Shown here one piece after another: positions 1 through 11,599 of a stretch of 64,000 nt of DNA (the first letter of the stretch is position 1; each line of letters begins with the position of its first letter). Position numbers and translations under genes: made by a program. Under the pieces are notes generated by a model. The model did no database searches. It was not told the origin of the DNA and saw only the letters and a program-made list of their open reading frames with translations. This DNA comes from Stutzerimonas xanthomarina. Its GTDB lineage: Bacteria > Pseudomonadota > Gammaproteobacteria > Pseudomonadales > Pseudomonadaceae. The stretch lies in assembly GCF_003935375.1 (NCBI RefSeq), contig NZ_RHQM01000006.1:172880-236879 (forward strand), written 5' to 3'.

Positions 1-138
1 AATCTCGCCGACCTCGAACCACTCGACGTTCTGCAGCTTGCTGCTGGCTTCGGCGATGCCGTTCTGAATCGCTTCGTCGACGCTGTTGCGCGAAGAGCCG
101 ACGATCTCAATCTTCTTGTACGTGTGATGATCCGACAT
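1..138 (-). CDS. Dodecin family flavin-binding protein (partial, N-terminal part)
   Basis: The reading frame starts with ATG at 138 and runs off the left edge, so 46 N-terminal residues are visible of a protein that is usually about 70 long. The sequence begins MSDHHTYKKIEIVGSS and continues with SVDEAIQNGI and a NVEWFEV stretch, which is the dodecin pattern of a first beta strand, one helix and a second strand. Dodecins form hollow dodecamers in the cytoplasm that store flavin and protect it from light and side reactions. A GGGGAAAG ribosome site lies just before the start. The gene stands apart from the glycan operon to its right, which is read in the same direction but ends at 309. Confidence 0.88.
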   Translation of the reverse strand, partial: MSDHHTYKKIEIVGSSRNSVDEAIQNGIAEASSKLQNVEWFEVGEI

Positions 139-268
139 AGAACTTTCCCCTTCTGGTCTGAAGAGCCTCCGCTCGGTAATGACGCGTCCTGTTGATTGAG
201 GCCCGCAGAGCGCCCCGGAAGTTCAGCGGAGCGGTCGATCCGCCGATGGCGGGCGGCGAATCACCCTG

Positions 269-292
269 GTGGATAACGCGCTGCTTATCCAC
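269..292. repeat. REP-like palindrome (GTGGA core)
   Basis: A perfect 8-bp inverted repeat, GTGGATAA and TTATCCAC, flanks an 8-base loop, CGCGCTGC. The palindrome at 21615-21640 has the same design in the opposite orientation, with loop CGCTCTGC. It lies between the dodecin and KTSC genes and could also stabilise or end the leftward transcript. Confidence 0.5.
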
Positions 293-308
293 GCGGTTCC
301 CGGCACGA

Positions 309-520
309 TCACTCCACGCGCCGATAACGGTAATGCTGCGGCTTGAACACCTGATTGAAATGCCGCCCCAGCGAGTCGGCTTCGAGCAAGGCCTGCACCG
401 CATCGGGCGGGACCTCTTCATAGCGGTACAGCGCGCCGCTGCTGAATTCCACTTCCAGCACCCGCTGCTCGGGGTCGTAGCCGAGCGAGCGCAGGCTGCG
501 CGAAGACACCGCCGCACGCT

Positions 521-524
<4 letters not shown>
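309..524 (-). CDS. KTSC domain-containing small protein
   Basis: A 71-residue protein starting MKRAAVSSRSLRSLGYDP, followed by VLEVEFSSGALYRYEEVP and a C-terminal FNQVFKPQHYRY. This is the KTSC domain pattern; the domain is named after residues at the end of lysyl-tRNA synthetase-like proteins and its function is unknown. The ATG at 524 overlaps the stop of the ABC exporter gene in an ATGA junction, so this start is preferred over an upstream in-frame ATG at 572. The overlap suggests translation coupled to the exporter. It is the last gene of the leftward glycan operon. Confidence 0.8.
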
Positions 525-2322
<1,798 letters not shown>

Positions 2323-2326
<4 letters not shown>

Positions 2327-3477
2327 GGTGTGGCTTCGGCGAACCGCGGGGCGGGGCTGGACTGGCTGAAACGCATCTGCTGCAGGCGCAGCTCGTCGGC
2401 CAGGCCCTCATGCACGCAGCGCTTGCCATTTTCGTCGGGGAAACCGAGCAGCCCGACCGGGCAGTGGCGCTCGTCGGTCCAGCCCGGATAGTCGAGCACC
2501 GGATACAGGCAGATGCCCTCCACCGGCACCCCGGCCTGCATCGCCAGACCCGCCTGCTCGCTGACATAGCGCAGCCAGTCCCCGCGCACGTCGCCTTCGG
2601 CGCCGGTTTCGGCTATCAGCAACGGCCTCCCATAACGCTGATGGATTTCCCGCAGGATGCCCTTGAATGGTCGGTAATCCGGGTTGTCGCGCTCGATGGT
2701 ACGGCCATCACCGTGGTACCACTGGTTGTTCGAGTAGTAGTTGATGCCGAGCACGTCGAGGTACTCCGGCGCGCCGCCAAGCCCCGGCCATTGCTCGCCG
2801 CAGAGCATGTCCCAGGCCTCGAACTGCGACTGGCGGAAGCGCTCGGCGTCGCGCTGTGGGCCGGGCCGGTCGTTGCCCGCGACCACATGGATGGCCGGAT
2901 CGACCTGGACGAAACGCGCCCGCGGCTCGACCGCGCGGATCGCCTGCATCGCGGCGATGGTGGCGCGCACCAGTTGGTGCTTGAGCTCGAAGCCACGGCC
3001 GCGGGCCATGGGATTGAAATAGGCCTCGTCGCCACCGGCCCAGGCCCAGAAGGAGATCTCGTTGAGCGGCGCATAGAACGGTACCTCGCCGGTCTCGTCC
3101 TTGATCAGCTGCGCCGCCGCCGCGGCATAGCGGGCGAAGCGCTCGACGAACTGCGGCCGCCAGATGTCGATGTCGTCCGGCCAGCCGTAATGGCACAGAT
3201 CCCAGATCACCTGGGTACCCTGGCGCTGCGCCGCCTGCAGCATGGGCAGGAAGCTCGACCAGTCATATTGCCCCGGCTGGCGCTCGATCAGGTGCCAGCG
3301 CAGACCGTCGCGCACGCTGTGCAGGCCGTGGCGGTGCAGCTCGGCATAGTCGTGCGCGGCCCAACGGTCGTGCCCGGTCGCGGCAATCAGATCGAGACGT
3401 CGGCCGTCGCTGCGCCGGTGGTTCGAACACTCGAAACCACCAAGGAAGAAACTCTTGAACAGGGAGGGGTGGTGCAT
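2323..3477 (-). CDS. TIM-barrel glycoside hydrolase (beta-glucosidase-like)
   Basis: A 384-residue soluble protein without an evident signal peptide. An early segment, GLHSVRDGLRWHLIERQPGQYDW, shown here only as the key words RDGLRWHLIE, is typical of clan GH-A barrels. The candidate acid/base glutamate lies in PLNEISFWAW and the candidate nucleophile in LLIAETGAEG. These are the two strand-end glutamates of retaining glycosidases of the GH1/GH5 type. It lies 90 nt after glf and overlaps the ABC exporter gene by 4 nt, so it probably trims or transfers sugar units on the glycan made by this operon. The exact family and substrate are not settled. Confidence 0.75.
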
Positions 3478-3566
3478 CGTCTACCTCATGGATGACTCGG
3501 TGGCTGCCCGCGTGGCCGAAGACTCGCCGGCGCGCGGCGAGACTCAGGCATAGCCGCCGCTGCGCT

Positions 3567-4787
3567 TCAGCCGAGTTGCTCGGGCACCGCTTGCGGCTGC
3601 GTTGCCAGCTCGGCTTCCTCGATGCGCTTGTACAGCGCCAGCGCCTGCCCGACCACCTGATCCATGTTGTAGTACTTGTAGGTGCCGAGGCGGCCGACGA
3701 AGGTCACGCCGGGCGTCTGGTCCGCCAGCTGCTGATAGCGCTTGTACAGCTCGGCGTTCTCCGGCCGCGGGATCGGGTAGTAGGGATCGCCCTCCGCCGA
3801 GGGGTACTCGTAGGTGATGCTGGTCTTCGGATGGGCCTGCCCGGTGAGGTGCTTGTACTCGCTGATGCGCGTGTAGGGCACATCCTCGCTCGGGTAGTTG
3901 ACCGTACCTACCGCCTGGAACTGCGCCTGCTCGAGCTGCTTGTGCTCGAATTTCAGCGAGCGGTACGGCAGCTTGCCGAAGCGGTAATCGAAGTATTCAT
4001 CGATGGGGCCGCAGAAGATCAGGTGGTCGTACTGAACCTCGTCGCGGATCTCGCGGTAGTCCGTGTTGATCATCACCTTGATGTTCGGATGCGCGAGCAT
4101 CTTCTCGAACATCTTGGTGTAGCCGTACTTGGGCATCTGCTGGAAGGTATCGGTGAAGTAGCGGTCGTCGGTGTTGGTGCGCGTGGGGATGCGCGAAGTC
4201 ACCGACTTGTCCAGCTGCGACGGGTCCAGTCCCCACTGCCTGCGGGTGTAGCCGCGGAAGAACTTCTGGTACAGCTCGCGGCCGATGCCGTTGATCACCA
4301 CGTCTTCGCTGGTCTGGATGTTCTCCACCGGCTCGGCACGGCTGGCGAGGAAATCTGCCGCTTCCTCTTCGGTGGTCATGTTCAGACCGTAGAGCCTGTT
4401 CAGCGTGGTCATGTTGATCGGGATTGGTACTTCCTGCCCGTCCACTTGCGCCAGCACGCGATGCTCATAGGGGCGCCACTCGGTGAACTGCGAGAGGTAG
4501 TCGACGATGCGCTGGGCGTTGGTGTGGAAGATGTGCGGGCCGTAGCGATGGATCAGCACGCCGGATTCGTCGTGATAGTCGTAGGCGTTGCCGGCGATGT
4601 GCGGGCGCCGGTCGACCACCAGTACGCGCTTGTTCAAGCCCCTGGCCAGCCGCTCGGCGAGCACGCTGCCGGCGAAACCGGCACCGACGATCAGGTAATC
4701 GAAGCCACGCCTGCGCGCCTGCGGCTCTTCACCGGCACCACCGCCGAGACGTTCCGGGTTGCTGTCTTGCGGGGTCATATCGCGCAT
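3567..4787 (-). CDS. glf: UDP-galactopyranose mutase
   Basis: This FAD enzyme converts UDP-galactopyranose to UDP-galactofuranose in the cytoplasm, giving the donor for galactofuranose-containing glycans. The N-terminus holds the dinucleotide motif VGAGFAGSVLAERLA, then RPHIAGNAYD and GPHIFHTN, with QWGLDPSQLD in the middle. All are characteristic of bacterial UGM, and the length of 406 residues is normal. The ATG at 4787 lies 8 nt after an AAGGAG sequence and gives a 13-nt overlap with the glycosyltransferase gene. A second ATG at 4778 would give an ATGA overlap but has a poorer site. The divergent galE at 6378 can supply the UDP-galactose substrate. Confidence 0.94.
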   Translation of the reverse strand: MRDMTPQDSNPERLGGGAGEEPQARRRGFDYLIVGAGFAGSVLAERLARGLNKRVLVVDRRPHIAGNAYDYHDESGVLIHRYGPHIFHTNAQRIVDYLSQFTEWRPYEHRVLAQVDGQEVPIPINMTTLNRLYGLNMTTEEEAADFLASRAEPVENIQTSEDVVINGIGRELYQKFFRGYTRRQWGLDPSQLDKSVTSRIPTRTNTDDRYFTDTFQQMPKYGYTKMFEKMLAHPNIKVMINTDYREIRDEVQYDHLIFCGPIDEYFDYRFGKLPYRSLKFEHKQLEQAQFQAVGTVNYPSEDVPYTRISEYKHLTGQAHPKTSITYEYPSAEGDPYYPIPRPENAELYKRYQQLADQTPGVTFVGRLGTYKYYNMDQVVGQALALYKRIEEAELATQPQAVPEQLG

Positions 4788-5959
4788 TGCATCTTCTCCT
4801 TCATCAGGCTCCAGGTGTGGTCCCAGGACATATCACCGAGGATCTCGTCGGCCTTGGCCAACAGCGCATCGCGGTCCTCGGCATCGGCCAGGGCGGCTTC
4901 TGTCGCGGCGACGAACGCCTCGGCACTGTCGGCGATGCGCACGATGCCGGTGTCACCGTAGGTGCGCACCACGTCGGTGATCGGCGTGGACACCACCGGG
5001 CAACCGCCGGCGAGGTATTCGGGGGTCTTGGTCGGGCTGATGAAGCGGGTCGATTCGTTCAGCGCGAACGGCATGATCGCCACGTCCCAGCCCGACAGGT
5101 ATTGCGGCAGCTCGTCGTAGGTCTTGCCGCCGAGGTAGTGGATGTTGTCGCGGCGCGGCAGCTCGGCTGGGTCGATCTTGACCACCGGGCCGATCAGCAC
5201 GATCTGCCATTCCGGCTTCATCCGCGCCACCTGCTCGATCAGCTCGAGATCGAGACGCTCATCGATCACCCCGTAGAACCCGAGGCGCGGATGGGGAATC
5301 TCCGCCTGGTCGTCCGGGTCGTGCTGCGGCCGGCGCGCGGCGGCGAAATGCTCGACATCCACGCTGCTGGGGAGCGGATGCGCATTGTCGTGACGCTGGC
5401 GCTTGGCTTCATAGAGGCTGTAGCCGCCGGTAAAGACCAGATTGGCGCGACACATCAACTCCACTTCGCGCTCGATCAGCTGCGGTGGCGCACCGCGAAA
5501 GGCCGAGAGTTCGTCCATGCAGTCGTAGACGATCAGGTTCGGTGCCAGATGATCGGAGAACGCCAGGCTCATCGGCGTGTAGTACCAGAGCATCAGCTCG
5601 CTGACGCCGAGCTTCTCCAGGTAGCCATCGAGCAACTGGCGTTGCACGCGGATCGCCTCGTCCCCCTCGCAACCGGCGGGCAGCCGCGGGATCAGCACCT
5701 GCACGCCGTTCTCTTCGGGTCGCACTTCCAGCCAGGGTTCGGCGTCCTCGGTGGGAATGGGTTCTTCGTGGAAGAGCACGTTGTAGTCGCGGGCGAAGCG
5801 CGACATCAGGTGCTGCGGGCGCTGGTAGACGAAGCTCCAGCGCAGATGCGAGAGGCACAGCAGCGTCGGGATCTGGTCGTCGAAGGCCACTTCGGCCGGC
5901 GCCTTCTGCGCGTTGCGGGATTTACCGATGTCGTACTGGAACGGGCCGGCCCAACTCAT
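4775..5959 (-). CDS. Glycosyltransferase, GT-B fold (family 1/4 type)
   Basis: A cytoplasmic glycosyltransferase of about 394 residues. The N-terminal half carries LSHLRWSFVYQRPQHL, a motif common in polysaccharide GT-B enzymes. The C-terminal half has PHPRLGFYGVIDERLD, then LPQYLSGWDVAIMPF and SPTKTPEYLAGGCPVVST, the nucleotide-sugar binding region of the GT4-like group. I chose ATG 5959 because GAGGTG lies six bases upstream; ATGs at 5971 and 6010 lack a visible ribosome site. It is the first gene of the leftward operon and overlaps glf. A role in adding galactofuranose or galactose is inferred from glf and galE, not from the sequence. Confidence 0.85.
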   Translation of the reverse strand: MSWAGPFQYDIGKSRNAQKAPAEVAFDDQIPTLLCLSHLRWSFVYQRPQHLMSRFARDYNVLFHEEPIPTEDAEPWLEVRPEENGVQVLIPRLPAGCEGDEAIRVQRQLLDGYLEKLGVSELMLWYYTPMSLAFSDHLAPNLIVYDCMDELSAFRGAPPQLIEREVELMCRANLVFTGGYSLYEAKRQRHDNAHPLPSSVDVEHFAAARRPQHDPDDQAEIPHPRLGFYGVIDERLDLELIEQVARMKPEWQIVLIGPVVKIDPAELPRRDNIHYLGGKTYDELPQYLSGWDVAIMPFALNESTRFISPTKTPEYLAGGCPVVSTPITDVVRTYGDTGIVRIADSAEAFVAATEAALADAEDRDALLAKADEILGDMSWDHTWSLMKEKMQCAI

Positions 5960-6377
5960 GTAGCACCTCATTTCGGTAGCCGTGCCCGGGCGTTCCTGCC
6001 CACTCACCATGCCACGTCGATGCCAGCGCTGCCCTGCGTAAGGCGTGTCATCGCGCCACGACTACGAGCCGTCAGATGCCCTGCAACCCGCGTCGTCCGC
6101 CGGTAGTGGACGGCAATCGGCGGTTCGGGTTCCCGCCAATCATCCGATAGCGCAGCCCGTCGGCCGTCCGGCGGCTGGATGGAACTCGCCAGAACCTTGC
6201 CCCGTCCGTATCAACAGGACGCCTTAACACCGGCACCGGAACCACGCGCGCAGCTCGTCGTCGCCGTCCCGTTCCGTTTCGCCGATTCCAGATTACGGAG
6301 ACTCATGCAGCGCCATTCACTGGCCAGCCGCAGTGTCCCGAGCGTGTCGAAAAGACAGCGAATGCGGAGGTAGACAG
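5960..6377. other. Divergent intergenic region between the glycan operon and galE
   Basis: About 420 bases separate the leftward glycan operon from rightward galE, so both promoters should lie here. I see no convincing sigma-70 hexamer pair, operator palindrome or small gene. The GGAGG ribosome site of galE is at 6366-6370. Confidence 0.5.
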
Positions 6378-7439
6378 ATGATTCTGGTAACAGGAGGGGC
6401 CGGCTACATCGGCTCACACGCGGTGCTCGAACTGCTGCAGGCCGGGCATGAAGTGCTGGTGCTGGACAATCTGTGCAACAGCTCGCAGGCCGCTCTGGAC
6501 CGAGTCGAGCAGCTCGCCGGGCGACCGCTGCAGTTCGTCAGGGGCGATGTGCGCAACCGCTCGCTGCTCAAGGCGCTGTTCGCTGCCTACCCGGTCAGCG
6601 CGGTCATGCACTTCGCCGGGCTCAAGGCGGTTGGCGAAAGCGTGCGCGAGCCGCTGCGCTACTACGAAACCAACGTCGGCGGCAGCATCGCGCTGTGCCA
6701 GGCGATGGCCGAAGCCGGCGTGTTCAAGCTGGTGTTCAGCTCCTCGGCGACGGTCTACGGTGAATCGCCGGTGATGCCGATCACCGAGGACCGCCCCACC
6801 GGAGTGCCGACCAACCCCTACGGCCAGTCCAAGCTGATGGCCGAGAACGTGCTCAAGGGCCTGGCCGATTCCGACCCGCGCTGGTCGATCGGCCTGCTGC
6901 GCTACTTCAACCCCATCGGCGCCCACGAGTCCGGGCTGATCGGCGAAGACCCCAACGGCGTACCGAACAACCTGCTGCCCTACATGCTGCAGGTCGCGGT
7001 CGGTCGTCGAAAGCAACTGAACGTCTATGGCAACGACTACCCGACCCCGGACGGCACCGGCGTGCGTGACTACATTCACGTGGTCGATCTGGCCAAGGGG
7101 CACCTGAAAGCGCTGGAGCGACTGCAGCTGATTCATGGTGTTTCCACGTGGAACCTCGGCACCGGCAAGGGCCACTCGGTACACGAGATGATCACCGCCT
7201 TCGAGGAAGTCACCGGGCGCCCCCTGCCCCACGTGATCAAGCCACGCCGCAGCGGCGACATCGCCCAGTGCTGGTCGGACCCGACCAAGGCCGAACAGGA
7301 ACTCGGCTGGCGCGCCGAGAAAGACCTGACCACCATGCTCGCCGATGCCTGGCGCTGGCAGAGCCGCAATCCGCGCGGTTACGCCGAGGAAAAAGTCGCC
7401 GCCGCAGAGATCGCTTCGCAGACCGCCCTGGCCAGCTGA
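6378..7439 (+). CDS. galE: UDP-glucose 4-epimerase
   Basis: A short-chain dehydrogenase-type NAD enzyme that interconverts UDP-glucose and UDP-galactose. The protein of 353 residues begins MILVTGGAGYIGSHAVLEL (Rossmann glycine motif). The catalytic serine lies in FSSSATVYG and the Tyr/Lys pair in PYGQSK. The C-terminal part contains DGTGVRDYIHVVDLAKGH, typical of GalE. The start at 6378 is chosen because GGAGG ends 7 nt upstream; an earlier in-frame start at 6333 would add unconserved residues. It is divergent from the operon with glf and would provide UDP-galactose for it. Confidence 0.94.
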   Translation: MILVTGGAGYIGSHAVLELLQAGHEVLVLDNLCNSSQAALDRVEQLAGRPLQFVRGDVRNRSLLKALFAAYPVSAVMHFAGLKAVGESVREPLRYYETNVGGSIALCQAMAEAGVFKLVFSSSATVYGESPVMPITEDRPTGVPTNPYGQSKLMAENVLKGLADSDPRWSIGLLRYFNPIGAHESGLIGEDPNGVPNNLLPYMLQVAVGRRKQLNVYGNDYPTPDGTGVRDYIHVVDLAKGHLKALERLQLIHGVSTWNLGTGKGHSVHEMITAFEEVTGRPLPHVIKPRRSGDIAQCWSDPTKAEQELGWRAEKDLTTMLADAWRWQSRNPRGYAEEKVAAAEIASQTALAS

Positions 7440-7445
7440 GCCCCG

Positions 7446-7472
7446 GTCGTGCGGCGAATCGTGCCGCACGAC
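7446..7472. terminator. Stem-loop after galE, probable terminator
   Basis: A perfect 10-bp stem, GTCGTGCGGC and GCCGCACGAC, with a 7-base loop. It lies between galE and the converging DUF3060 gene, so it may stop both transcripts. No T-run follows, so factor-independent function is uncertain. Confidence 0.5.
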
Positions 7473-7497
7473 CAATCGCCCGGACGGCGAAGTCCGC

Positions 7498-7998
7498 CTA
7501 TCGCCGGTCGATCTGATGACCAGCGCCGGACAAGGACATCGCCGGCTCATCACCGCTCCACTGCAAGCGGTTGTCGATGCCATCCAGGGTGACCTGCGCC
7601 GGGCCGTCGAACACCAGTTCCAGCTCGTGATCAGCGCCTAATACCTCAACGATTGCCGTCTGGCCTCGGCCAAGGATGGTGGTACGGATCTGGTTCTTGT
7701 TGGTGTCCACGGTCAGACGGTCGACGGACTTCGCCGTTACGCTGTTTCCGATGCCCGACACTTCCAGCGCAGACGCCTTTTCCAGGCTGATCTCATGGTC
7801 TGTCCCGTAGACCTGCACCACACCACAGTCCCCGGTAAGGCTGATCTTGTTGGCATTACCGGAGATGGCCACGTCCTTGCCAAGGCAGGGCACATCCCGT
7901 GACAGCTCGATGCCATCCAGTTCGATCGGTTGAGCATGGGCAGCGGCCGCCAACAGTAGGCCGGCCGCGAGCATCGCAGCAGAAGCGCAAGCATTCAT
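7498..7998 (-). CDS. DUF3060 domain-containing exported protein
   Basis: A 166-residue protein with a clear signal peptide: a short start, a hydrophobic run LAAGLLLAAA and an AHA-Q cleavage region near residue 22. The mature part has repeated short beta-strand segments such as NKISLTGDCG, HEISLEKASA and LTVDTNKNQIRT. This is the right-handed beta-helix-like DUF3060 pattern of secreted proteins with unknown role. It is a single gene, converging on galE. Nothing in the surroundings gives a function. Confidence 0.75.
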   Translation of the reverse strand: MNACASAAMLAAGLLLAAAAHAQPIELDGIELSRDVPCLGKDVAISGNANKISLTGDCGVVQVYGTDHEISLEKASALEVSGIGNSVTAKSVDRLTVDTNKNQIRTTILGRGQTAIVEVLGADHELELVFDGPAQVTLDGIDNRLQWSGDEPAMSLSGAGHQIDRR

Positions 7999-8301
7999 TC
8001 GCTAAGTCCTTTCTAGGCAGAAGAAGGCATCGGAGAAAACCGCTGCGATCATTGATCGCTCCGCTGCCGTGCGGCGTAGGACTCGATGGCGACGACCGAG
8101 TTCAAGCGGCCGCGCGCGCGCGGTCAGGGCGAGTTGCGTCATGCAGCACGCGCAAGTAACCACCCGCTGTTCGCGCCCGAAGCGATCTGCGCTTTCCAAT
8201 CGCCGCATTCATGCCACCGAACGAACCGCGTCCAAACGATCTCCGCTCTGTGGGAGCGATCTCGATCATGAATAGCCACGCCGATGCTTCCGCCTGGCTC
8301 T
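7999..8301. other. Intergenic stretch between the DUF3060 gene and trpI
   Basis: About 300 bases without a supported gene. The DUF3060 promoter should lie at its left end, and the trpI transcript ends at its right end. I see no strong stem-loop or operator here. Confidence 0.4.
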
Positions 8302-9204
8302 TTATCCGGGCTTCTGCGCACCGCGCAACTCGTCCCGCAGCCACGCCGCCAGGCGTTCGGCACGCCGATCCAGCCGCCGTGCCGGCACCCAGAGCGCCAG
8401 GCGGGCGCTGGTTTCGACGAAACCCCAGGGCGCGAGCAGCCGCCCCGATTTCAGATCGTCGGCGACCAGCTGCTGCGGTGCGATGGCCACGCCCAGCCCG
8501 GCCAGTGCCGCTTCCAGGAGGAAGTACAGGTGCTCGAAGCTCTGCCCGAGGCGCAGCTGCGTGGGGTCCAGTTGCTGCCGGCGCGCCCAGCTCGGCCAGG
8601 CCTGCGGGCGCGAGGCGGTATGCAACAGCGCTTCGTCGAGCAACGCCGCGGGCGGTGCGCTGCGCAGTTCGGCACAGCGCGGATGGTAGGGGCTGAGTAC
8701 CGGGCCGATGCGCTCGACGGCCAGCTCGAACACCTGCATGTCCGCTGGCCACGGCGGCTCGGCGTACCACAGCGTGGCATCCAGCCCCGGTTTGCGTGGA
8801 TCCAGCTCGCCCTCGCTGGCAGACAGCTGCAGACGCAACTCGGGCAGGTCGCGATTGAGCCGGTCCAGCCGCGGGATGAACCAGCGCGCCAGCAGGCTGC
8901 CGGGACAACCGAGAACGAACGGCGCCTCGGCCGTCTGCCGCTGCAGCTCGGCACAGGTGCTGCGCAGGCGCTCGAAGGCCTCGCTGGCGGCATCGCGCAA
9001 GCGCACCCCGGCATCGGTGAGTTTTACGCCACGACCTTCCTTGATGAAAAGGCCTATGCCCAGCTGCTCCTCGAGCTGCTTGACCTGCCGACTGACGGCC
9101 CCGTGGGTGACATGCAGCTCGCGCGCCGCTTCGCTGACACTACCCAGGCGGGCGGCCGATTCGAAGGCACGCAGGGCATTGAGAGCGGGAAGATCCTGAG
9201 CCAT
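8302..9204 (-). CDS. trpI: TrpI, LysR-type activator of trpBA
   Basis: A 300-residue LysR family regulator. The N-terminal helix-turn-helix starts [18 protein letters not shown] and includes [20 protein letters not shown]. The remainder is the periplasmic-binding-protein-like effector domain. In P. aeruginosa and P. putida TrpI binds indoleglycerol phosphate and activates the divergent trpBA operon while repressing itself. Here it is likewise divergent from trpB, and a TrpI-like dyad lies four bases upstream of its start codon. Location plus N-terminal sequence make the assignment strong. Confidence 0.92.
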   Translation of the reverse strand: MAQDLPALNALRAFESAARLGSVSEAARELHVTHGAVSRQVKQLEEQLGIGLFIKEGRGVKLTDAGVRLRDAASEAFERLRSTCAELQRQTAEAPFVLGCPGSLLARWFIPRLDRLNRDLPELRLQLSASEGELDPRKPGLDATLWYAEPPWPADMQVFELAVERIGPVLSPYHPRCAELRSAPPAALLDEALLHTASRPQAWPSWARRQQLDPTQLRLGQSFEHLYFLLEAALAGLGVAIAPQQLVADDLKSGRLLAPWGFVETSARLALWVPARRLDRRAERLAAWLRDELRGAQKPG

Positions 9205-9207
9205 AAG

Positions 9208-9224
9208 TGTGAGTTTTCCTGACA
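9208..9224. promoter_or_regulatory. Likely TrpI binding dyad
   Basis: TGTGAG, five bases, then CTGACA forms an imperfect dyad (five of six positions pair). It lies directly upstream of trpI in the divergent region. A dyad of this design is my recollection of the strong TrpI site I of P. aeruginosa. The weaker second site nearer the trpB promoter was not located with confidence. Confidence 0.6.
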
Positions 9225-9386
9225 GGTCGTGGCGATCTTATCGCTTTTAACCCGGCGCCCATAGCCGTACCCTGAGGCCATCGCATCATCCGTCGCCTGT
9301 GGCAGCGGTCTTGACCGCGAATGCGCCGAAACGCGTTCGGGACAAGTACCCGAGCACCGGCCCGGCAACCGTTACAGGAGCCTCAC

Positions 9387-10598
9387 ATGACGTCATACCG
9401 CAGCGGTCCCGACGACCGCGGCCTGTTCGGCCGCTTCGGCGGCCAGTTCGTCGCCGAAACCCTGATGCCGCTGATCAACCAGCTGGCCGCCGAATACGAG
9501 AAGGCCAAGAGCGATCCGGCCTTCCTCGAGGAGCTGGCCTATTTCCAGCGTGACTACATCGGCCGCGCCAGCCCGCTGTACTTCGCCGAGCGTCTGACCG
9601 AGCAGTTCGGCGGCGCGAAGATCTACCTCAAGCGCGAAGACCTGAACCACACCGGCGCGCACAAGATCAACAACTGCATCGGCCAGATCCTGCTGGCCAA
9701 GCGCATGGGCAAGCAGCGCATCATCGCCGAGACCGGCGCCGGCATGCACGGCGTGGCCACCGCCACCGTGGCCGCGCGCTTCGGCATGCAGTGCGTGGTC
9801 TACATGGGCACCACCGACATCGAGCGCCAGCAGGCCAACGTCTTCCGCATGAAGCTCCTGGGCGCCGAGGTGATCCCGGTTACCGCCGGCACCGGCACGC
9901 TGAAGGACGCGATGAACGAGGCCCTGCGCGACTGGGTGACCAACGTCCACAACACCTTCTACCTGATCGGCACCGCCGCCGGCCCACACCCCTACCCGGC
10001 CATGGTGCGCGACTTCCAATCGGTGATCGGCAACGAGGTTCGCGAGCAGATCATGCAGAAGGAAGGCCGCCTGCCCGACTCGCTGGTCGCCTGCATCGGT
10101 GGCGGCTCCAACGCCATCGGCCTGTTCCACCCGTTCCTCGATGACGAGTCCGTGCAGATCGTCGGCGTCGAAGCGGCCGGCCACGGCATCGACACCGGCA
10201 AACACGCCGCCAGCATGGCCGGTGGCGCACCGGGTGTGCTGCACGGCAACCGCACCTTCCTGCTGCAGGACGCCGACGGTCAGATCACCGATGCGCATTC
10301 TATTTCCGCCGGCCTCGACTACCCAGGCGTCGGCCCGGAGCACGCCTGGTTGCACGAGATCAAGCGCGTCGAATACGTGCCATGCACCGACGACGAAGCG
10401 TTGAAAGCTTTCCACCTGTGCTGCCGACTGGAAGGCATCATCCCCGCGCTGGAATCGGCCCACGCCCTGGCCGAAGCCTTCAAGCGCGCGGCGAAGCTGC
10501 CCAGGGAGCACCTGATGGTGGTCAACCTCTCCGGCCGCGGCGACAAGGACATGCAAACCGTCATGCACCACTACGACGAACAGGAAGAACATATATGA
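9387..10598 (+). CDS. trpB: Tryptophan synthase beta chain
   Basis: The PLP enzyme that joins indole and serine to give tryptophan, working in an alpha2beta2 complex with TrpA. It has 403 residues. The PLP lysine lies in [10 protein letters not shown] and the phosphate-binding loop is [22 protein letters not shown] near the start is typical. The start at 9387 follows AGGAG by 6 nt; an earlier in-frame ATG at 9321 lies in the promoter region and is rejected. It overlaps trpA by four bases (ATGA), and expression is expected to depend on the divergent TrpI. Confidence 0.97.
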   Translation: MTSYRSGPDDRGLFGRFGGQFVAETLMPLINQLAAEYEKAKSDPAFLEELAYFQRDYIGRASPLYFAERLTEQFGGAKIYLKREDLNHTGAHKINNCIGQILLAKRMGKQRIIAETGAGMHGVATATVAARFGMQCVVYMGTTDIERQQANVFRMKLLGAEVIPVTAGTGTLKDAMNEALRDWVTNVHNTFYLIGTAAGPHPYPAMVRDFQSVIGNEVREQIMQKEGRLPDSLVACIGGGSNAIGLFHPFLDDESVQIVGVEAAGHGIDTGKHAASMAGGAPGVLHGNRTFLLQDADGQITDAHSISAGLDYPGVGPEHAWLHEIKRVEYVPCTDDEALKAFHLCCRLEGIIPALESAHALAEAFKRAAKLPREHLMVVNLSGRGDKDMQTVMHHYDEQEEHI

Positions 10599-11416
10599 GC
10601 TCGGTGAACTCCCGTCTGCAGTCGCGCTTCGCACAGCTGAAGCAGGAAAACCGCGCCGCGCTGGTGACCTTCGTGACCGCCGGTGACCCGGACTACGCCA
10701 CCTCGCTCGCCATCCTCAAGGGCCTGCCGGATGCCGGCGCCGACGTCATCGAGCTGGGCATGCCGTTCACCGACCCGATGGCCGACGGCCCGGCGATCCA
10801 GCTGGCCAACATCCGCGCCCTGGCAGCCAAGCAGAACCTGCCGAAGACGTTGCAGATGGTCCGTGAATTCCGCGAAACCAACAGCAGCACCCCGCTGGTT
10901 CTGATGGGCTACTACAACCCGATCTTCGCCTATGGCGTCGAGCGCTTCGTCAGCGATGCGAAAGAAGCCGGTGTCGACGGCCTGATCGTCGTCGACCTGC
11001 CGCCGGAGCATAACGACGAACTCTGCGACCCGGCCCAGAGCGCCGGCATCGACTTCATCCGCCTGACCACCCCGACCACCGACGACCAGCGCCTGCCGGT
11101 CGTGCTCAACGGCAGCTCGGGCTTCGTCTACTACGTCTCGGTGGCCGGCGTGACCGGTGCAGGTTCCGCCACCCTGGAACACGTCGAGGAAGCGGTAGCG
11201 CGCCTCAAGCGCCACACTGACCTGCCGGTGTGCGTCGGCTTCGGCATCCGCACGCCGGAACAAGCCGCCGCCATCGCACGGCTGACCGAAGGCGTGGTGG
11301 TGGGCTCGGCGCTGATCGACCAGATCGCTGGGGCCAAGAGCCCGGAAGACGCGGTGGAAGGTGTGCTCGGCCTGTGCCGCCAGCTCAGCGCCGGAGTACG
11401 CGGCGCCCGCGGTTGA
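10595..11416 (+). CDS. trpA: Tryptophan synthase alpha chain
   Basis: A 273-residue TIM barrel that splits indoleglycerol phosphate to indole and glyceraldehyde 3-phosphate. The catalytic glutamate lies in [15 protein letters not shown] and the aspartate in [11 protein letters not shown]; the phosphate-binding region is [13 protein letters not shown]. The ATG at 10595 overlaps the trpB stop by ATGA, which decides the start and indicates coupled translation. A strong terminator follows at 11436. Confidence 0.97.
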   Translation: MSSVNSRLQSRFAQLKQENRAALVTFVTAGDPDYATSLAILKGLPDAGADVIELGMPFTDPMADGPAIQLANIRALAAKQNLPKTLQMVREFRETNSSTPLVLMGYYNPIFAYGVERFVSDAKEAGVDGLIVVDLPPEHNDELCDPAQSAGIDFIRLTTPTTDDQRLPVVLNGSSGFVYYVSVAGVTGAGSATLEHVEEAVARLKRHTDLPVCVGFGIRTPEQAAAIARLTEGVVVGSALIDQIAGAKSPEDAVEGVLGLCRQLSAGVRGARG

Positions 11417-11435
11417 GGCTTTAGTGCGGTAACCG

Positions 11436-11472
11436 AAAAGCCGCTGTACCCGTGAGAGGGCAGCGGCTTTTT
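11436..11472 (+). terminator. Intrinsic terminator of trpBA
   Basis: AAAAGCCGCTG pairs with CAGCGGCTTTT across a 14-base loop and runs into five T residues. It lies 20 bases after the trpA stop. Confidence 0.85.
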
Positions 11473-11599
11473 CGTTCGTGTACGGGCGTTCGTTGCCTCA
11501 GGAACGGCCTATCCGGTGGGCTTCAAGCCACCACGGCGCCGCATCTATCACCACTGCTTTTCTGCAAGACCACTCACTCATTGCCTACAGGCGTCAGAC